A DNA stretch of 64,000 bases from Ptiloglossa arizonensis (Eukaryota > Arthropoda > Insecta > Hymenoptera > Colletidae), in assembly GCF_051014685.1 (NCBI RefSeq), contig NW_027478399.1, forward strand, positions 1,488,001 through 1,552,000, given 5' to 3'. Within the stretch, counting starts at the first letter, position 1, and each line of letters begins with the position of its first letter. Below are positions 12,237 through 26,100 of this stretch, one piece after another. The notes beneath the pieces are model-generated. The model was not told where the DNA came from. It ran no database searches and saw only the letters and a program-made list of their open reading frames with translations. The translations under genes were made by a program, and so were the position numbers.

Positions 12237-12944
12237 CTTCAAACTCCCATATCTCGCGAACGGATTGACGAACTCGAGAAATTCCTGTTGCATCTGAAAG
12301 TAGAAACTCGCCCGATTACAAGGGTATGTGTATTTTTCCCCTAGGACTTTGTAGTTATTGGTTTCGGGAATCAGACTTGCGAAAATTTTGATGGTTGCAC
12401 AAGCATTCCTTAAATTCAAACTCCCATTTCTCGCGAACGAATTGACGAACTCGACAAATTCTTCTTGCATCTGAAAGCAGAAACTCGCCCGATCACAGCG
12501 GTGTGTGTATTTTTGCCCTAGGCCATAGTAGTTATTGGTTTCGAGTATCAGACTTGCGAAAATTTTGATGGTTTCTCAACCATTCCTTAATTTCAAACTC
12601 CCATATCTCGCGAACGGATTGACAAACTCGAGAAATTCCTGTTGCATCTGAAAGTTGAAACTCGCCCCATTACAATGGTGTGTGTACTTTTCCCCTAGGC
12701 CATTCCAGTTATTGGTTTCGAGTATCAGACCAGCGAAATTTTTGATGGTTTCTCAACCATTCCTTAACTTCAAACTCCCATATCTCGCGAACGGATTGAC
12801 GAACTCGAGAAATTCCTGTTTCATCTGAAAGCAGAAACTCGCGCGATTACAACAGTATGTGTATTTTTCCCCTAGGCCTTTGTGGTTATTTGTTTCGAGT
12901 ATTAGACTTGCGAAAATTTTGATGGTTTCTCAACCATTCCTTAA
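12237..12944 (+). repeat. 4-monomer tandem duplication, copy 2
   Basis: Exact-offset copy of 11529-12236. After about 12944 the sequence departs with CGCGAACAGATTG and ATTCCAGTTTCATC. It carries the same 82-residue reverse ORF by-product (12222-12470) as copy 1. Confidence 0.9.
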
Positions 12945-13628
12945 CTTCAAACTCCCATATCTCGCGAACAGATTGACGAACTCGAGAAATTCCAGTTTCA
13001 TCTGAAAGCAGAAACTCGCCCGATTACAGTGGTGTGTGTACTTTTCCCCTAGGCCATTACAGTTATTGGTTTCGAGTATCAGACCAGCGAAAATTTTGAT
13101 GGTTTCTCAACCATTCCTTAAATTCAAACTCCCATATCTCGCGAACGGTTTGACGAAATCGAGATATTCCTGTTGCATCTGAAAGTAGAAACTCGCACGA
13201 CTGCAACGTCATGTGTATTTTTCCCCTAGGCCTTTGTAGTTATTGGTTTCGGGAATCAGACCAGCGAAAATTTTGATGGTTTCTCATCCGTTCCTTAAAT
13301 TCAAACTCCCATATCTCGCGAACGGTTTGACGAACTCGAGAAATTCCTGTTGCATCTGAAAGTAGAACATCGCCCGATTACAATGGCGTGCGTACTTTTC
13401 CCCTAGGCCTTTGTAGTTATTGGTTTCGGGAATCAGACTTGCGAAAATTTTTGTGGTTTCTCAACCATTCTTTAACTTCTAACTCCCATATCTAGCGAAC
13501 GGATTGACGATCTCGAGAAATTCCTGTTGCATCTGAAAGTAGAAACACGGCCGATTACAGTGGTGTGCGTACCTTCCCCCTAGGCCATTCCAGTTATTGG
13601 TTTCGAGTATCAGACCAGCGAAAATTTT
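12945..13628 (+). repeat. Diverged and mosaic monomers, no gene
   Basis: About four monomers. The one around 13220-13270 joins the TTTGTAG/TTCGGGAATCAG version to the ACCAGCG ending that normally follows TTCGAGTATCAG. That is a recombinant monomer type. Confidence 0.75.
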
Positions 13629-14247
13629 GATGGTTTCTCAACCATTCCTTAACTTCAAACTCCCATATCTCGCGAACGGATTGACGACCACGAGAAATTC
13701 CTATTGCATCTGACAGCAGAAACTCGCCCGATTGCAAGGGTACGTGTATTTTTGCCCTAGGCCATAGTAGTTATTGGTTTCGAGTATCAGACATGCGAAA
13801 ATTTTGATGGTTTCTCAACCATTCCTTATCTTCAAACTCCCATATCTCGCGAACGGATTGACGAACTCGAGAAATTCTTGTTGCATCTGACAGCAGAAAT
13901 TCGCCGGATTACAGCGGTATGTGTATATTTGCCCTAGGCCAGAGTAGTTATTGGTTTCGTGTATCAGATTTGCGAAAATTTTGATGGTTTCTCAACCATT
14001 CCTTAACTTCAAACTCCCATATCTCGCGAACGGATTGACGACCACGAGAAATTCCTATTGCATCTGACAGCAGAAACTCGCCCGATTGCAAGGGTACGTG
14101 TATTTTTGCCCTAGGGCATAGTAGTTATTGGTTTCGAGTATCAGACATGCGAAAATTTTGATGGTTTCTCAACCATTCCTTAACTTCAAACTCCCATATC
14201 TCGCGAACGGATTGACGAACTCGAGAAATTCTTGTTGCATCTGAAAG
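13629..14247 (+). repeat. 354-bp dimer duplication
   Basis: GACGACCACGAG with CTGACAGCAG and GATTGCAAGGGTACG occurs at 13681 and again at 14035, exactly 354 bp apart. The first dimer spans 13629-13982. The second starts at 13983 and matches as far as about 14247. Confidence 0.85.
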
Positions 14248-14694
14248 TAGAAACTCGCCCGATTACAACGGTATGTGTATTTTTCCCCTAGGCCTCTGTA
14301 GTTATTGGTTTCGGGAATCAGACTTGCGAAAATTTTGATGGTTGCTCAACCATTCCTTAACTTCAAACTCCCATATCTCGCGAACGGATTGACGAACTCG
14401 AGAAATTCCTGTTGCATCTGAAAGCAGAAACTCGCGCGATTACGATGTTGTGTGTACTTTTCCCCTAGGCCATTGTAGTTATTGGTTTCGAATATCAGAC
14501 ATGCGAAAATTTTGATGGTTTCTCAACCATTCCTTAACTTCAAACTCCCATATTATGCGAACGGATTGACGAACTCGAGAAATTCCTATTGCATCTGAAA
14601 GCAGAAACTCGCCCGATTACATCGGTGTGTGTATTTTTGTCCTAGGCCATAGTAGTTATTGGTTTCGAGTATCAGACTTGCGAAAATTTTGATG
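14248..14694 (+). repeat. Diverged satellite monomers, no gene
   Basis: About two and a half monomers, one with CATATTATGCGAACGG and one with GATTACGATGTTGTG. Nothing other than satellite is present. Confidence 0.75.
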
Positions 14695-15280
14695 GTTTCT
14701 CAACCATTCCTTAACTTCAGACTCCCATATCTCGCGAAGGGATTGACGAACACGAGAAATTCCTACTGCATCTGACAGCAGAAACTAGCCCGATTTCAAC
14801 GGTATGTGTACTTTTCCCCTAGGCCATTCCAGGTATTGGTTTCGAGTAACAGACCAGCGAAAATTTTGATGGTTTCTGAACCATTCCCTAACTTCAAACT
14901 CCCATATCTCGCGAACGGATTGATGAACTCGAGAAATTCCTGTTTCATCTGAAAGTAGAAATTCGCCCGATTACAAAGGTATGTGTATTTTTCCCCTACG
15001 CCATTGTACTTATTGGTTTCGAGTATCAGACATGCGAAAATTTTTATGGTTGCTCAACCATTCCTTAACTTCAGACTCCCATATCTCGCGAAGGGATTGA
15101 CGAACACGAGAAATTCCTGTTGCATCTGAAAGTTGAAACTCGCCCCATTACAATGGTGTGTGTACTTTTCCCCTAGGCCATTCCAGGTATTGGTTTCGAG
15201 TAACAGACCAGCGAAAATTTTGATGGTTTCTGAACCATTCCCTAACTTCAAACTCCCATATCTCGCGAATGGATTGACGA
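14695..15280 (+). repeat. Mosaic 354-bp dimer duplication
   Basis: CTTCAGACTCCC with GCGAAGGGATTG occurs at 14715 and 15069. CCAGGTATTGG with GAGTAACAGACC occurs at about 14829 and 15183. Both pairs are 354 bp apart. The sequence between these markers differs (CTGACAGCAG against CTGAAAGTTG). The pair therefore looks like a duplicated dimer later patched by exchange with another monomer. Confidence 0.8.
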
Positions 15281-17605
15281 GCTCGAGAAATTCCTGTTGC
15301 ATCTGAAAGTAGAAACACGCCCGATTACAGTGGTGTGTGTACTTTTCCCCTAGGCCATTCCAGTTATTGTTTTCGAGTATCAGATCAGCGAAAATTTTGG
15401 TGGTTTCTCAACCATTCCCTAACTTCAAACTCCCATATCTCGCGAACGGATTGACGAACTCGAGAAATTCCTGTTTCATCTGAAAGTAGAAACTCGCGCG
15501 ATTACAACGGTATGTGTATTTTTCCCCTAGGCCTTTGTAGTTATTGGTTTCGGGAATCAGACTTGCGAAAATTTTGATGGTTTCTCAACCATTCCTTAAA
15601 TTCTAACTCCCATATCTCGCGAACGGATTGACGAACTCGAGAAATTCCTGTTGCATCTGAAAGTAGAAACACGCCCGATTACAATGGTGTGTGTCCTTTT
15701 CCCCTAGGCCATAGTAGTCATTGGTTTCGAGTATCAGACTTGCGAAAATTTTGATGGTTGCTCAAGCGTTCCTTAACTTCAAACTCCCATATCTCGCAAA
15801 CGGATTGACGAACTCGAGAAATTCCTGTTGCATCTGAAAGTAGAAACTCGCGCGATTACAACGGTATGTGTATTTTTCCCCTAGGCCTTTGTAGTTATTG
15901 GTTTCGGGAATCAGACTTGCGAAAATTTTGATGGTTTCTCAACCATTCCTTAAATTCTAACTCCCATATCTGGCGAACGGATTGACGATCTCGAGAAATT
16001 CCTGTTGCATGTGAAAGTAGAAACACGCCCGATTACAATGTTGTGTGTTCTTTTCCCCTTGGCCATAGTAGTTATTGGTTTCGAGTATCAGACTTGCGAA
16101 AATTTTGATGGTTGCTCAAGCGTTCCCTAACTTCAAACTCCCATATCTCGCGAACGGATTGACGAACTCGAGAAATTCTTGTTGCATCTGAAAGTAGAAA
16201 CTCGCCCGATTACAGAGGTATGTGCATTTTTGCCCTAGGCCATAGTAGTTATTGGTTTCGAGTATCTGAGTTGCGAAAATTTTGGTGGTTTCTCAACCAC
16301 TCCTTAATTTCAAACTCCCATTACTCGCGAACGGATTGACGAACTCGAGAAATTCCTGTTGCATCCGAAAGTAGAAACTCGCACGATTACAACTGCATGT
16401 GTGTTTTTCCCCTAGGCCTTTGTAGTTATTGGTTTCGGGAATCAGACTTGCGAAAATTTTGATGGATTCTCAACCATTCCTTCACTTCTAACTCCCATAT
16501 CTGGCGAACGGATTGACGATCTCAAGAAATTCCTGTTGCATCTCAAAGTAGAAACACGCCCGATGACAGTGGTGTGTGTACTTTTCCCCTAGGCCATTCC
16601 AGTTATTGGTTTCGAGTATCAGACCAGCGAAAATTTTGATGGTTTCTCAACCATTCCTCAATTTCAAACTCCCATATCTCGGGAACGGATGGACGATCTC
16701 GAGAAATACCTGTTGCATCTGAAAGTAGGAACTCGCCCAATTACAACGGTATGTGTATTTTTCCCCTAGGCCTTTGTAGTTACTGGTTTCGGGAATCAGA
16801 CTTGCGAAAAGTTTGATGGTTCCTCAAACATTCCTTAACTAAAAAACTCCCATATCTGCGAATGGATTGACGAGCTCGAGAAATTCCTGTTGCATCTGAA
16901 AGAAGAAACACGCCCGATTACAATGGTGTGTGTACTTTTCCCCTAGGCCATAGTAGTTATTGGTTTCGAGTATCAGACTTGCGAAAATTTTGATGGTTTC
17001 TCAACCATTCCTTAAATTCGAACTCCTATATCTCGCGAACGGATTCACGAACTCGAGAAATTCCTGTTGCATCTGAAAGTAGAAACTCGCACGATTACAA
17101 CGGCATGTGTATTTTTACCATAGGCCTTTGTAGTTATTGGATTCGGGAATCAGACTTGCGAAAATTTTGATGGTTTCTCAACCATTCCTGAACTTCTAAC
17201 TCCCATATTTGGCGAACGGATTGACGACCTCGAGAAATTCCTGTTGCATCTCAAAGTAGAAACACGCCCGACTACAGTGGTGTGTGTACTTTTCCCCTAG
17301 GCCATTCCAGTTATTGTTTTCGAGTATCAGACCAGCGAAAATTTTGATGGTTGCTCAAGCGTTCCTTAACTTCAAACCCCCATATCTCGCGAACGGATTG
17401 ACGAACTCGAGAAATTCCTGTTACATCTGAAAGTAGAAACTCGCACGATTTCAACGGTATGTGTATTTTTCCCCTAGGCTTTTGTAGTTATTGGTTTCGG
17501 GAATCAGACTTGCGAAAATTTTGATGGTTTCTCAACCATTCCTTAAATTCTAACTCCCATATCTCGCGAACGGATTGACGAACTCGAGAAATTCCTGTTG
17601 CATCT
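15281..17605 (+). repeat. Diverged satellite monomers, no gene
   Basis: About thirteen monomers. GATGGTTGCTCAAGCG, a version of the leading box, becomes common here. An irregular monomer near 16841 reads TTAACTAAAAAACTCC and CATATCTGCGAATGG, with an inserted A run and a lost base in the TCGCGA box. No gene is seen. Confidence 0.75.
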
Positions 17606-20600
17606 GAAAGTAGAAACTCGCCCGATTACAACGGAGTTTGTACTTTTCCCCTAGGCCATTCCAGTTATTGGTTTCGAGTATCAGACCAGCGAAAATTTTG
17701 AAGGTTTCTCAACAATTCCTTAACTTCAAACTCCCATATCTCGCGAATGGATTGACGAGCTCGAGAAATTCCTGTTGCATCTGAAAGTAGAAACACGCCC
17801 GATTACAATGGTGTGTGTACTTTTCCCCTAGGCCATAGTAGTTATTGGTTTCGAGTATCAGACTTGCGAAAATTTTGATGGTTTCTCAACCATTCCTTAA
17901 CTTCGAACTCCTATATCTCGCGAACGGATTCACGAACTCGAGAAATTCCTGTTGCATCTGAAAGTAGAAACTCGCACGATTACAGCGGCATGTGTATTTT
18001 TCCCCTAGGCCTTTGTAGTTATTGGTTTCGGGAATCAGACTTGCGAAAATTTTGATGGTTTCTCAACCATTCCTTCAATTCTTACTCCCATATCTGGCGA
18101 ACGGATTGACGACCTCGAGAAATTCCTGTTGCATCTCAAAGTAGAAACACGTCCGATTACAGTGGTGTGTGTACTTTTCCCCTAGGCCATTCCAGTTATT
18201 GTTTTCGAGTATCAGACCAGCGAAAATTTTGATGGTTTCTCAACCATTCCCTAACTTCAAACTCCCATATCTCGCGAACGGATTGACGAACTCGAGAAAT
18301 TCCTGTTGCATCTGAAATTAGAAACACGCCCGATTACAATGGTGTGTGTTCTCTTCCCCTAGGCCATAGTAGTTATTGGTTTCGAGTATCAGACTTGCGA
18401 AAATTTTGATGGTTTCTCAACCATTCCTTAACTTCAAACTCCCATATCTCGCGAACGGATTCACGAACTCGAGAAATTCCTGTTGCATCTGAAAGTAGAA
18501 ACTCGCACGATTACAATGGTGTGTGTACTTTTCCCCTAGGCCATAGTAGTTATTGGTTCCGAGTATCAGACATGCGAAAATTTTGATGGTTTCTCAACCA
18601 TTCCTTAACTTCGAACTCCTATATCTCGCGAACGGATTCACGAACTCGAGAAATTCCTGTTGCATCTGAAAGTAGAAACTCGCACGATTACAACGGCATG
18701 TGTATTTTTCCCCTAGGCCTTTGTAGTTATTGGTTTCGGGAATCAGACTTGCGAAAATTTTGATGGTTTCTCAACCATTCCTTCACTTCTAACTCCCATA
18801 TCTGGCGAACCGATTGACGACCTCGAGAAATTCCGGGTGCATCTCAAAGTAGAAACACGTCCGATTACAGTGGTGTGTGTACTTTTCCCCTAGGCCATTC
18901 CAGTTACTGTTTTCGAGTATCAGACCAGCGAAAATTTTGATGGTTTCTCAACCATTCCCTACATTCAAACTCCCATATCTCGCGAACGGATTGACGAACT
19001 CGAGAAATTCCTGTTGCATGTGAAAGTAGAAACACGCCCGATTACAATGGTGTGTGTGTTCTTTTCCCCTAGGCCATAGTAGTTATTGGTTTCGAGTATC
19101 AGACTTGCGAAAATTTTGATGGTTGCTCAAGCGTTCGTTAACTTCAAACTCCCATATCTCGCGAACGGATTGACGAACTCGAGAAATTCCTGTTGCATCT
19201 GAAAGTAGAAACTCGCACGATTACAATGGTATGTGTATTTTTCCCCTAGGCCTTTGTAGTTATTGGTTTCGGGAATCAGACTTGCGAAAATTTTGATGGT
19301 TTCTCAACCATTCCTTAAATTCTAACTCCCATATCTCGCGAACGGATTCACGAACTCGAGAAATTCTTGTTGCATCTGAAAGCAGAAACTCGCCCGTTTA
19401 CAGCGGTGTGTGTATTTTTGCCCTAAACCATAGTAGTTATTGGTTTCGAGTATCAGACTTGCGAAAATTTTGAAGGTTTCTCAACCATTCCTTAATTTCA
19501 AACTCCCATATCTCGCGAACGAATTGACGAACTCGAGAAATTCCTGTTGCATCTGAAAGTAGAAACTCGCCCGATTACAATGCTGGGTGTACTTTTCCCC
19601 TAGGCCATAGTAGTTATTGCTTTCGAGTATCAGACTTGCGAAAATTTTGATGGTTGCTCAAGCGTTCCTTAACTTGAAACTCTCATATCTCGCGAACGGA
19701 TTGACGAACTCGAGAAATTCCTGTTGCATCTGAAAGTAGAAACTCGCCCGATTACAATGGTGCGTGTACTTTTCCTCTAGGCCATAGTAGTTATTGTTTT
19801 CGATTATCAGACTTGCGAAAATTTTGATGGTTTCTCAACCATTCCTTCACTTCTAACTGCCATATCTGGCGAACGGATTGACGACCTCGAGAAATTCCTG
19901 TTGCATCTCAAAGTAGAAACACGTCCGATTACAGTGGTGTGTGTACTTTTCCCCTAGGCCATTCCAGTTACTGTTTTCGAGTATCAGACCAGCGAAAATT
20001 TTGATGGTTTCTCAACCATTCCCTAACTTCAAACTCCCATATCTCGCGAACGGATTGACGAACTCGAGAAATTCCTGTTGCATGTGAAAGTAGAAACACG
20101 CCCGATTACAATGGTGTGTGTTCTTTTCCCCTAGGCCATAGTAGTTATTGGCTTCGAGTATCAGACTTGCGAAAATTTTGATGGTTGCTCAAGTGTTCCT
20201 TAACTTCAAACTCCCATATCTCGCGAACGGATTGACGAACTCGAGAAATTCCTGTTGAATCTGAAAGTAGAAACTCGCACGATTACAATGGTATGTGTAT
20301 TTTTCCCCTAGGCCTTTGTAGTTATTGGTTTCGGGAATCAGACTTGCGAAAATTTTGATGGTTTCTCAACCATTCCTTAAATTCTAACTCCCATATCTCG
20401 CGAACGGATTCACGAACTCGAGAAATTCTTGTTGCATCTGAAAGCAGAAACTCGCCCGATTACAGCGGTGTATGTATTTTTGCCCTAGGCCATAGTAGTT
20501 ATTGGTTTCGAGTATCAGACTTGCGAAAATTTTGATGGTTTCTCAACCATTCCTTAATTTCAAACTCCCATATCTCGGGAACGGATTGACGATCTCGAGA

Positions 20601-21501
20601 AATTCCTGTTGCATCTGAAAGTAGAAACTCGCCCGATTACAATGCTGGTTGTACTTTTCCCCTAGGCCATAGTAGTTATTGTTTTCGAGTATCAGACTTG
20701 CGAAAATTTTGATGGTTGCTCAAGCGTTCCTTAACTTGAAACTCCCATATCTCGCGAACGGATTGACGAACTCGAGAAATTCCTGTTGCATCTGAAAGTA
20801 GAAACTCGCCCGATTACAATGGTGTGCGTACTTTTCCCCTAGGCCATAGTAGTTATTGTTTTCGATTATCAGACTTGCGAAAATTTTGATGGTTTCTCAA
20901 CCATTCCTTCACTTCTAACTCCCATATCTGGCGAACGGATTGACGGTCTCGAGAAATTCCTATTGCATCTGAAAGTAGAAACTGGCCCGATTACAACGGT
21001 ATGTGTATTTTTCCCCTAGGCCTTTGTAGTTATTGGTTTCGGGAATCAGACTTGCGAAAATTTTGATGGTTTCTCAACCACTCCTTCACTTCTAACTCCC
21101 ATATCTGGCGAACGGATTGACGATCTCGAGAAATTCCTGTTGCATCTCAAAGTAGAAACACGCCCGATTACAATGGTGTGTGTACTTTTCCCCTAGGCCA
21201 TTCCAGTTATTTGTTTCGAGTATCAGACCAGCGAAAATTTTGAAGGTTTCTCAACCATTCCCTAACTTCAAACTCCCATATCTCGCGAACGGATTGACGA
21301 ACTCAAGAAATTCCTGTTGCATCTGAAGGTAGAAACTCGCCGGAATACAGCGGTAAGTAAACTTTTCCCCTAGGCCATAGTAGTTATTGGTTTCGATTAT
21401 CAGACTTGCGATAATTTTGATGGTTTCTCAACCATTCCTTAACTTCGAACTCCCATATCTCGCGAACGGATTGACGAACTCGAGAAATTCCTGTTGCATC
21501 C
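17606..21501 (+). repeat. 22-monomer tandem duplication, copy 1 (3,896 bp)
   Basis: This copy matches 22918-26989, starting at an offset of 5,312 bp. Shared markers are CGGAGTTTG (about 17634 and 22944), GAATGGATTGACGAGC (17745 and 23057), CCGATTGACGACC with TTCCGGGTGC (about 18809 and 24120) and a +2 TGTGTGTGTT insertion (19051 and 24362). The length is 22 x 177 + 2, the extra two bases coming from that insertion. The junction was later separated by the 1,416-bp duplication at 20301-23132. Confidence 0.9.
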
Positions 21502-21716
21502 GAAGGTAGAAACTCGCCCGATTACAACGGAGTTTGTACTTTTCCCCTAGGCCATTCCAGTTATTGGTTTCGAGTATCAGACCAGCGAAAATTTTGAAGG
21601 TTTCTCAACAATTCCTTAACTTCAAACTCCCATATCTCGCGAATGGATTGACGAGCTCGAGAAATTCCTGTTGCATCTGAAAGTAGAAACACGCCCGATT
21701 ACAATGGTGTGTGTAC
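20301..21716 (+). repeat. 8-monomer (1,416-bp) tandem duplication, copy 1
   Basis: Nested in the 22-monomer duplication. Markers with exact 1,416-bp spacing include GCTGGTTGTAC (20644 and 22060) and GAATGGATTGACGAGC (21641 and 23057). The junction lies within TTTTCCCCTAGGCC at 21717-21730: the sequence to its left resembles 23.1 kb and to its right 20.3 kb. Confidence 0.92.
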
Positions 21717-23132
21717 TTTTCCCCTAGGCCTTTGTAGTTATTGGTTTCGGGAATCAGACTTGCGAAAATTTTGATGGTTTCTCAACCATTCCTTAAATTC
21801 TAACTCCCATATCTCGCGAACGGATTCACGAACTCGAGAAATTCTTGTTGCATCTGAAAGCAGAAACTCGCCCGATTACAGCGGTGTATGTATTTTTGCC
21901 CTAGGCCATAGTAGTTATTGGTTTCGAGTATCAGACTTGCGAAAATTTTGATGGTTTCTCAACCATTCCTTAATTTCAAACTCCCATATCTCGGGAACGG
22001 ATTGACGATCTCGAGAAATTCCTGTTGCATCTGAAAGTAGAAACTCGCCCGATTACAATGCTGGTTGTACTTTTCCCCTAGGCCATAGTAGTTATTGTTT
22101 TCGAGTATCAGACTTGCGAAAATTTTGATGGTTGCTCAAGCGTTCCTTAACTTGAAACTCCCATATCTCGCGAACGGATTGACGAACTCGAGAAATTCCT
22201 GTTGCATCTGAAAGTAGAAACTCGCCCGATTACAATGGTGTGCGTACTTTTCCCCTAGGCCATAGTAGTTATTGTTTTCGATTATCAGACTTGCGAAAAT
22301 TTTGATGGTTTCTCAACCATTCCTTCACTTCTAACTCCCATATCTGGCGAACGGATTGACGGTCTCGAGAAATTCCTATTGCATCTGAAAGTAGAAACTG
22401 GCCCGATTACAACGGTATGTGTATTTTTCCCCTAGGCCTTTGTAGTTATTGGTTTCGGGAATCAGACTTGCGAAAATTTTGATGGTTTCTCAACCACTCC
22501 TTCACTTCTAACTCCCATATCTGGCGAACGGATTGACGATCTCGAGAAATTCCTGTTGCATCTCAAAGTAGAAACACGCCCGATTACAATGGTGTGTGTA
22601 CTTTTCCCCTAGGCCATTCCAGTTATTTGTTTCGAGTATCAGACCAGCGAAAATTTTGAAGGTTTCTCAACCATTCCCTAACTTCAAACTCCCATATCTC
22701 GCGAACGGATTGACGAACTCAAGAAATTCCTGTTGCATCTGAAGGTAGAAACTCGCCGGAATACAGCGGTAAGTAAACTTTTCCCCTAGGCCATAGTAGT
22801 TATTGGTTTCGATTATCAGACTTGCGATAATTTTGATGGTTTCTCAACCATTCCTTAACTTCGAACTCCCATATCTCGCGAACGGATTGACGAACTCGAG
22901 AAATTCCTGTTGCATCCGAAAGTAGAAACTCGCCCGATTACAACGGAGTTTGTACTTTTCCCCTAGGCCATTCCAGTTATTGGTTTCGAGTATCAGACCA
23001 GCGAAAATTTTGAAGGTTTCTCAACAATTCCTTAACTTCAAACTCCCATATCTCGCGAATGGATTGACGAGCTCGAGAAATTCCTGTTGCATCTGAAAGT
23101 AGAAACACGCCCGATTACAATGGTGTGTGTAC
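21717..23132 (+). repeat. 8-monomer tandem duplication, copy 2
   Basis: Near-identical to 20301-21716. One difference is GCATCCGAAGG at about 21502 against GCATCCGAAAG at about 22918. Few differences imply that this is one of the younger events in this segment. Confidence 0.92.
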
Positions 23133-26100
23133 TTTTCCCCTAGGCCATAGTAGTTATTGGTTTCGTGTATCAGACTTGCGAAAATTTTGATGGTTTCTCA
23201 ACCATTCCTTAATTCGAACTCCTATATCTCGCGAACGGATTCACGAACTCGAGAAATTCCTGTTGCATCTGAAAGTAGAAACTCGCACGATTACAACGGC
23301 ATGTGTCTTTTTCCCCTAGGCCTTTGTAGTTATTGGTTTCGGGAATCAGACTTGCGAAAATTTTGATGGTTTCTCAACCATTCCTTCAATTCTTACTCCC
23401 ATATCTGGCGAACGGATTGACGACCTCGAGAAATTCCTGTTGCATCTCAAAGTAGAATCACGTCCGATTACAGTGGTGTGTGTACTTTTCCCCTAGGCCA
23501 TTCCAGTTATTGTTTTCGAGTATCAGACCAGCGAAAATTTTGATGGTTTCTCAACCATTCCCTAAATTCAAACTCCCATATCTCGCGAACGGATTGACGA
23601 ACTCGAGAAATTCCTGTTGCATCTGAAATTAGAAACACGCCCGATTACAATGGTGTGTGTTCTCTTCCCCTAGGCCATAGTAGTTATTGGTTTCGAGTAT
23701 CAGACTTGCGAAAATTTTGATGGTTTCTCATCCATTCCTTAACTTCAAACTCCCATATCTCGCGAACGGATTCACGAACTCGAGAAATTCCTGTTGCATC
23801 TGAAAGTAGAAACTCGCACGATTACAATGGTGTGTGTACTTTTCCCCTAGGCCATAGTAGTTATTGGTTCCGAGTATCAGACATGCGAAAATTTTGATGG
23901 TTTCTCAACCATTCCTTAACTTCGAACTCCTATATCTCGCGAACGGATTCACGAACTCGAGAAATTCCTGTTGCATCTGAAAGTAGAAACTCGCACGATT
24001 ACAACGGCATGTGTATTTTTCCCCTAGGCCTTTGTAGTTATTGGTTTCGGGAATCAGACTTGCGAAAATTTTGATGGTTTCTCAACCATTCCTTCACTTC
24101 TAACTCCCATATCTGGCGAACCGATTGACGACCTCGAGAAATTCCGGGTGCATCTCAAAGTAGAAACACGTCCGATTACAGTGGTGTGTGTACCTTTCCC
24201 CTAGGCCATTCCAGTTACTGTTTTCGAGTATCAGACCAACGAAAATTTTGATGGTTTCTCAACCATTCCCTACCTTCAAACTCCCATATCTCGCGAACGG
24301 ATTGACGAACTCGAGAAATTCCTGTTGCATGTGAAAGTAGAAACACGCCCGATTACAATGGTGTGTGTGTTCTTTTCCCCTAGGCCATAGTAGTTATTGG
24401 TTTCGAGTATCAGACTTGCGAAAATTTTGATGGTTGCTCAAGCGTTCGTTAACTTCAAACTCCCATATCTCGCGAACGGATTGACGAACTCGAGAAATTC
24501 CTGTTGCATCTGAAAGTAGAAACTCGCACGATTACAATGGTATGTGTATTTTTCCCCTAGGCCTTTGTAGTTATTGGTTTCGGGAATCAGACTTGCGAAA
24601 ATTTTGATGGTTTCTCAACCATTCCTTAAATTCTAACTCCCATATCTCGCGAACGGATTCACGAACTCGAGAAATTCTTGTTGCATCTGAAAGCAGAAAC
24701 TCGCCCGATTACAGCGGTGTGTGTATTTTTGCCCTAGGCCATAGTAGTTATTGGTTTCGAGTATCAGACTTGCGAAAATTTTGAAGGTTTCTCAACCATT
24801 CCTTAATTTCAAACTCCCATATCTCGCGAACGAATTGACGAACTCGAGAAATTCCAGTTGTATCTGAAAGTAGAAACACGCCCGATTACAATGGTGTGTG
24901 TACTTTTCCCCTAGGCCATAGTAGTTATTGGTTTCGAGTATCAGACTTGCGAAAATTTTGATGGTTTCTCAACCATTCCTTAATTTCAAACTCCCATATC
25001 TCGGGAACGGATTGACGATCTCGAGAAATTCCTGTTGCATCTGAAAGTAGAAACTCGCCCGATTACAATGCTGGGTGTACTTTTCCCCTAGGCCATAGTA
25101 GTTATTGCTTTCGAGTATCAGACTTGCGAAAATTTTGATGGTTGCTCAAGCGTTCCTTAACTTGAAACTCTCATATCTCGCGAACGGATTGACGAACTCG
25201 AGAAATTCCTGTTGCATCTGAAAGTAGAAACTCGCCCGATTACAATGGTGCGTGTACTTTTCCTCTAGGCCATAGTAGTTATTGTTTTCGATTATCAGAC
25301 TTGCGAAAATTTTGATGGTTTCTCAACCATTCCTTCACTTCTAACTCCCATATCTGGCGAACGGATTGACGACCTCGAGAAATTCCTGTTGCATCTCAAA
25401 GTAGAAACACGTCCGATTACAGTGGTGTGTGTACTTTTCCCCTAGGCCATTCCAGTTACTGTTTTCGAGTATCAGACCAGCGAAAATTTTGATGGTTTCT
25501 CAACCATTCCCTAACTTCAAACTCCCATATCTCGCGAACGGATTGACGAACTCGAGAAATTCCTGTTGCATGTGAAAGTAGAAACACGCCCGATTACAAT
25601 GGTGTGTGTTCTTTTCCCCTAGGCCATAGTAGTTATTGGTTTCGAGTATCAGACTTGCGAAAATTTTGATGGTTGCTCAAGGGTTCCTTAACTTCAAACT
25701 CCCATATCTCGCGAACGGATTGACGAACTCGAGAAATTCCTGTTGAATCTGAAAGTAGAAACTCGCACGATTACAATGGTATGTGTATTTTTCCCCTAGG
25801 CCTTTGTAGTTATTGGTTTCGGGAATCAGACTTGCGAAAATTTTGATGGTTTCTCAACCATTCCTTAAATTCTAACTCCCATATCTCGCGAACGGATTCA
25901 CGAACTCGAGAAATTCTTGTTGCATCTGAAAGCAGAAACTCGCCCGATTACAGCGGTGTATGTATTTTTGCCCTAGGCCATAGTAGTTATTGGTTTCGAG
26001 TATCAGACTTGCGAAAATTTTGATGGTTTCTCAACCATTCCTTAATTTCAAACTCCCATATCTCGGGAACGGATTGACGATCTCGAGAAATTCCTGTTGC

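Noticed and set aside
16840..16860. AACTAAAAAACTCC as a possible poly-A or insertion footprint
   Set aside because: A local 1-3-base change within one monomer, with no target-site duplication and no element sequence.
19051..19060. TGTGTGTGTT as a microsatellite or Z-DNA element (also at 24362)
   Set aside because: It is only a +2 slip in the normal GTGTGTGTAC segment of the monomer and is too short to support a separate feature. It is useful only as a lineage marker.
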